Shown piece after piece: positions 60,930-64,000 of a DNA stretch of 64,000 nucleotides. This DNA comes from JACKII01 sp963807085 (GTDB taxonomy: Bacteria; Pseudomonadota; Alphaproteobacteria; Bin95). Position numbers and translations under genes: made by a program. The notes beneath the pieces are model-generated. The model searched no databases. It worked only from the letters and a program-made list of their open reading frames with translations, and had not been told where the DNA came from. Numbering within the stretch: position 1 is the first letter of the stretch; each line of letters opens with the position of its first letter. The DNA lies in assembly GCA_963807085.1 (NCBI GenBank), contig CAWEBB010000032.1, positions 62,001-126,000 of the forward strand, written 5' to 3'.

Positions 60930-61346
60930 ATGTCGCTCAAAAACACCAAGACCGAAGAGAATTTAAAAGAGGCGTTTGCCGGCGAGTCCCAGGCCAACCG
61001 TCGTTACTTGTATTTCGCACAAAAGGCCGACGTCGAAGGCTATAATGACGTCGCCTCCGTGTTCCGTTCCACCGCCGAAGGTGAGACCGGCCATGCGCAC
61101 GGCCATTTGGAGTTTCTGGAAGAAGTGGGCGATCCGGCGACCGGCAAGCCGATCGGCGCCACTTCCGAGAACCTCGTTTCGGCAGTTGCCGGTGAAACGC
61201 ACGAGTACACCGACATGTATCCGGGTATGGCTCGGACCGCACGCGAAGAGGGCTTCGACGAAATTGCGGATTGGTTCGAGACCCTGGCGAAGGCGGAGCG
61301 AAGCCACGCCGGCCGCTTCCAGAAGGCGCTGGACGAGCTCGACTAG
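60930..61346 (+). CDS. Rubrerythrin (diiron domain only)
   Basis: 138-residue ferritin-like diiron protein, probably a peroxide reductase. Four helices carry the ligands: Glu in ENLKEAFAGESQANRRYLYFA, the ETGH pair in EGETGHAHGHLEFL, Glu in GETHEYTDMYPGMARTAREEG, and AERSH near 120. The C-terminal rubredoxin domain of classical rubrerythrins is absent, so an external electron donor is needed; the Fe-S protein encoded next could supply it. Start ATG 60930 follows GGAGG. Controlled by the Irr box upstream. Confidence 0.92.
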   Translation: MSLKNTKTEENLKEAFAGESQANRRYLYFAQKADVEGYNDVASVFRSTAEGETGHAHGHLEFLEEVGDPATGKPIGATSENLVSAVAGETHEYTDMYPGMARTAREEGFDEIADWFETLAKAERSHAGRFQKALDELD

Positions 61347-61358
61347 CAGCCAGTGGCC

Positions 61359-61387
61359 AGGCGGGGCGTGTTGTAGTCGCCCCGCCT
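61359..61387 (+). repeat. Perfect hairpin between rubrerythrin and the Fe-S protein gene
   Basis: AGGCGGGGCG (61359-61368) pairs with CGCCCCGCCT (61378-61387), 10 perfect pairs, 9-base loop, no T-tract. It may stabilise the rubrerythrin message or reduce expression of the downstream genes. Confidence 0.65.
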
Positions 61388-61451
61388 GAACTCATCCTGA
61401 TGAAGCAATAGTCAACCGGGGCCCGGGACAGGGCCCACGGAAGGAAGTTAT

Positions 61452-62806
61452 ATGGCCGAAGGCAGCTTGGAAGCACCAACCCGCCATCCCATCGCGTGGG
61501 AAGATCCCGATTTCACCAATTTGGACGAAATCGACGCGGAAATGCGGCGGGTATTTGACATCTGTCATGGCTGCCGCCGTTGTTTCAACCTGTGCGACTC
61601 GTTCCCCAGGCTGTTCGACCTGATTGACGAAGCGCCGTCGATGGAGCTGGACACCGTCGACAGTAAGGACTTCAAGCCGGTCGTGGACGCCTGCACGCTC
61701 TGCGACATGTGCTTTATGACCAAGTGCCCGTATGTGCCGCCGCACGAGTTCAATCTGGACTTCCCGCATCTGATGCTACGCTACAGGGCTGCGGAGTTCC
61801 AGAAAAAGGGGGCGGCATTTCGGCATCAAGCAACTGACCAGGACCGACCGCAATGCGACCATGGCTCGGTTGGCGCCGGGGCTTTGCAACTGGGCGAGCG
61901 CTGAAGGCAACAGCCTGACCCGGCCCCTGCTGGAAAAGACGCTTGGCGTCGCATCACGACGCGGCCCTGCCGAAATACGCCGCCAAGTCGCTCGAGGCGC
62001 AGGCTAAGGCGCGCCCAGCCTCAATTAACACGGCGGCACCGGCGCACGGACGCAAGGCGCTGATTTTCGCGACCTGCTTCGCCAACCACAACCGCACCGA
62101 AACCGGCATGGCGGCGCTCAGCGTGCTGGCCAAGAACGGGGTCGAGGCAGAAATCGTTTATCCCATGTGCTGCGGCATGCCCCAGTTGGAGCAGGGCGAC
62201 ATCAAGGATGTGGCGGATCGGGCGAAAAAAGTGGCGGCGGAACTACGGCCGCAGGTGGATGCGGGCCTGCCGGTGATCGCACTGGTGCCGTCCTGTGCGC
62301 TGATGCTGAAGTTTGAATGGCCGCTGATCGTGCCGGACGATGACAATGTGAAGGCGCTATCGGCCGCCACGCGGGATGTCGCCGAATACGTGGTCGACAT
62401 CGCCAAGAACGAAGGGCTGGCCGATGGGCTGGGAGCACTGGACGGCAGCGTGACGGTGCACATCGCCTGCCATGCCCGCGCCCAAAATATGGGCCAGAAG
62501 GCGGCGGAAATGCTGCGCCTGATCCCCGATATCAAGCTGAACGTAATCGAGCGCTGCTCCGGCCACGGTGGTTCGTGGGGCATAATGAAGGAGCATTTTG
62601 AGGTCGCGCACAAGGTCGGCAAGCCGGTGGCCCGGCAGGCGGTGAAGAATGTGAAGGCGGCGGAAGGTCGGCATTACCTGGTGTCCGAATGCCCGCTCGC
62701 CGGGATGCATATCGCGCAGGGCATGGGCCTGGTCGAGCCGGGGCAGCGGGTCGAAGACGCGCCCCATCCGATCGAACTGTTCGCCCGCGCCTATGGCGTG
62801 GCCTAA
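61452..62806 (+). CDS. GlpC-like (Fe-S)-binding oxidoreductase (two frameshifts in this sequence)
   Basis: About 450 residues when joined. Two [4Fe-4S] sites lie near the N-terminus, CHGCRRCFNLC and CTLCDMCFMTKCPY; the C-terminal part has CCG-type motifs as in GlpC/heterodisulfide reductase: ATCFANHN, PMCCGMPQLEQGD, CHARAQNMG and ERCSGHGGSWG. Membrane-associated electron transfer is usual for the family. The frame breaks in the G-run 61808-61812 (one G too many; then RHFGIKQLTRTDRN reads on) and at 61951 (extra G; then HHDAALPKYAAKS). It sits between rubrerythrin and DUF3501 genes, so it probably feeds electrons to the rubrerythrin (inference). Confidence 0.82.
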
Positions 62807-62828
62807 CTTGAACCGGAAGGTACCGACG

Positions 62829-63425
62829 ATGGCGAAGAAAGAAATTACCCGCGCGGATATTATGCCGCTGGCCGATTACGAAGCGGTCCGGAAGGAAAGA
62901 CGCGGCCGTATGGCGGCGGTAAAGAAAACCCGCCGCATGGAAGTGGGGCCGTATTGCACCTTTTACTTCGAGAATTATGACACCATGTGGCACCAGGTCC
63001 ACGAGATGCTGGCCATCGAAAAAGGCGGCGAGGAACAACTCCCCGACGAGTTGGAAGCGTATAATCCATTGGTGCCTCAGGGCAAGGAATTGACCGCGAC
63101 CGTCATGTTCGAAATCGACGACGAGGTCCGGCGCAAGAAAGTGCTCAACCGGCTCGGCGGGGTCGAGGAGCGTATGTTCATCGAGATCGGCGGCGAGCGC
63201 ATCATGTCCCGCGCCGAGGAAGACGCGGACCGCACGACGGCGGAGGGCAAGGCCTCATCGGTGCAGTTCGTCCATTTCGACTTCAGCGACGCCCAGATCG
63301 AGGCGTTCAAAGAGCCGGGTACGCAGGTTCTGGTGGGTATCGACCATGAGGGCTACGGCCACATCGCTGCCATGCCGGAGGCGACGCGCCAGGCGCTCGC
63401 GGGGGATTTCGACCAAGCGCTTTAA
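62829..63425 (+). CDS. DUF3501 family protein
   Basis: 198-residue soluble protein: ITRADIMPLADYEAVRKERR, KKTRRMEVGPYCTFYFENYDTMWHQVHEML and LVGIDHEGYGHIAAMPEATRQAL define DUF3501. It regularly lies beside rubrerythrin and GlpC-like Fe-S genes in proteobacteria, but no activity is known. Start ATG gives MAKKEITRAD. The stop shares the palindrome TTAA with the stop of the opposite-strand nitrile hydratase accessory gene. Confidence 0.9.
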   Translation: MAKKEITRADIMPLADYEAVRKERRGRMAAVKKTRRMEVGPYCTFYFENYDTMWHQVHEMLAIEKGGEEQLPDELEAYNPLVPQGKELTATVMFEIDDEVRRKKVLNRLGGVEERMFIEIGGERIMSRAEEDADRTTAEGKASSVQFVHFDFSDAQIEAFKEPGTQVLVGIDHEGYGHIAAMPEATRQALAGDFDQAL

Positions 63426-63772
63426 CCGAATTTCAGCAAAATCGGTTGGCCGTGCGGCGTGGCTTTGGCCGCCCGGTCCCAGGCCCTTTTGCGTTCGGTA
63501 AGCTCCTTGGCCGACGAGGCACCCTTCTCTGCCACCAGCCGCTCCAGCGCGTCGAGCCAATGCCAGTAGTAGGTGTCGCCCAGGTCCGGATCGCCCGCCG
63601 CCTGGGCGCGCTTGATCTCCGCCGCCAGCGTGGCCGCCCATTCGGGCCAGGTGAACAGACCCTGTTCGTGCAGCTTCACGGCCATGGCAAACGCCTGCGC
63701 CATCCAGGGCTCGGCGAAAATTACTTCACCCGCGCGGTCGGCCGGCTGTCCGGGCAACAGGTCAAGTGGCAT
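63422..63772 (-). CDS. Nitrile hydratase accessory protein
   Basis: 116-residue protein resembling the nitrile hydratase accessory/activator family (related to the beta-subunit N-terminus): GEVIFAEPWMAQAFAMAVKLHEQGLFTWPEWAATLAAEI and DTYYWHWLDALERLV. It helps metal insertion or assembly of nitrile hydratase. Its ATG overlaps the end of the beta-subunit gene by 11 bases, so the two are coupled. It converges with DUF3501, with overlapping stops. Confidence 0.88.
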   Translation of the reverse strand: MPLDLLPGQPADRAGEVIFAEPWMAQAFAMAVKLHEQGLFTWPEWAATLAAEIKRAQAAGDPDLGDTYYWHWLDALERLVAEKGASSAKELTERKRAWDRAAKATPHGQPILLKFG

Positions 63773-64000
63773 TCAAGTAGCCTTCCCAGCAGTCGGTGGT
63801 GACGGAGACGCCCGGCTCCGCGTCCGGCCCCCACAGTTCCCGGCCGTCGAATTCGACAGTATAGAGGTGTTGCGGCTCTTCGCCTGCGAAGAGGGCGTTG
63901 CTGTCCGGAAAAACATGGGCGCCATGCAACAGCTTCACGGTGCCGACCTTGCCGCGGGCATAGCGGGGGAGGCGGGTGTGGGTCGGCGGGTGGATGTTGC
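63762..64000 (-). CDS. nthB: Nitrile hydratase beta subunit, 3' end only
   Basis: The last 78 residues of the beta subunit on the minus strand: HTRLPRYARGKVGTVKLLHGAHVFPD, PQHLYTVEFDGRELWGPDAEPG, ending in CWEGYLNAT. This SH3-like domain packs against the alpha subunit that holds the Fe or Co centre converting nitriles to amides. The gene begins beyond the window; the alpha subunit is presumably also beyond the edge. The amidase gene at 6174 is too far away to be called its operon partner. Confidence 0.88.
   Translation of the reverse strand, partial: NIHPPTHTRLPRYARGKVGTVKLLHGAHVFPDSNALFAGEEPQHLYTVEFDGRELWGPDAEPGVSVTTDCWEGYLNAT

Noticed and set aside
1..64000. CRISPR arrays, insertion sequences, rRNA and tRNA genes
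   Set aside because: No regularly spaced repeats, transposase or structural RNA genes were recognised by reading; tRNAscan and CRISPR finders were not available.

Overview
The window is a GC-rich chromosomal segment of an alphaproteobacterium, probably a Rhodospirillales-like lineage. The lineage call rests on an Irr-type Fur regulator with an ICE operator, DUF4170, DUF3501, a TIGR01459-type HAD hydrolase, and the rimP-nusA-ylxR-infB-rbfA-truB-rpsO-pnp order. I saw no rRNA, tRNA or CRISPR array. No gene-free stretch exceeds 300 bases.

Layout. (1) 1-8.4 kb is catabolic: a truncated MDR oxidoreductase; a PrpB-like lyase divergent from a PrpF-like isomerase and a PrpD-like dehydratase; hemerythrin; a D-carbamoylase with the textbook E47/K127/C172 triad; an amidase; and an allantoinase-like deacetylase. 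(2) 8.5-29.2 kb is mostly housekeeping and envelope: DUF2786, CinA-like, three glycosyltransferases, secA, aldehyde dehydrogenase, M17 peptidase, thrS, infC (without rpmI/rplT), a fused indolepyruvate ferredoxin oxidoreductase, LLM oxidoreductase, DUF4170 and a 2OG-Fe(II) oxygenase. (3) 29.26-44.34 kb is a compact podoviral cassette: an S24 repressor divergent from small genes, then portal, Bbp19, scaffold, capsid, tail tubular A and B, internal virion protein, SGNH-bearing tail fibre, holin-like proteins, small and large terminase and a SleB-like wall hydrolase. This is the late-gene order of T7, but no RNA polymerase, replication gene or integrase is present. (4) 44.4-60.3 kb is core: pyrD, HAD hydrolase, XRE regulator, metK, trmB, and the rimP-to-pnp translation operon, then a nitronate-monooxygenase-like flavoprotein. 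(5) 60.4-63.4 kb is an iron/oxidative-stress locus: irr, a near-perfect Irr box, rubrerythrin, a GlpC-like Fe-S protein and DUF3501. (6) The end carries a nitrile hydratase accessory gene and the 3' end of the beta subunit, on the minus strand.

The most interesting item is the complete-looking capsid/tail/packaging/lysis set that lacks replication and integration genes. It sits behind a repressor whose presumed operators (TAGGAA pairs) recur at two promoters. It could be a defective prophage or a domesticated, gene-transfer-agent-like particle.

Caution on sequence quality: four genes (a GT4 glycosyltransferase, thrS, pnp and the GlpC-like gene) carry six single-base frameshifts in total, mostly at short homopolymers. 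Two of the four are normally essential or highly conserved, so assembly errors are the likeliest cause. Starts and frames elsewhere should be read with that in mind.
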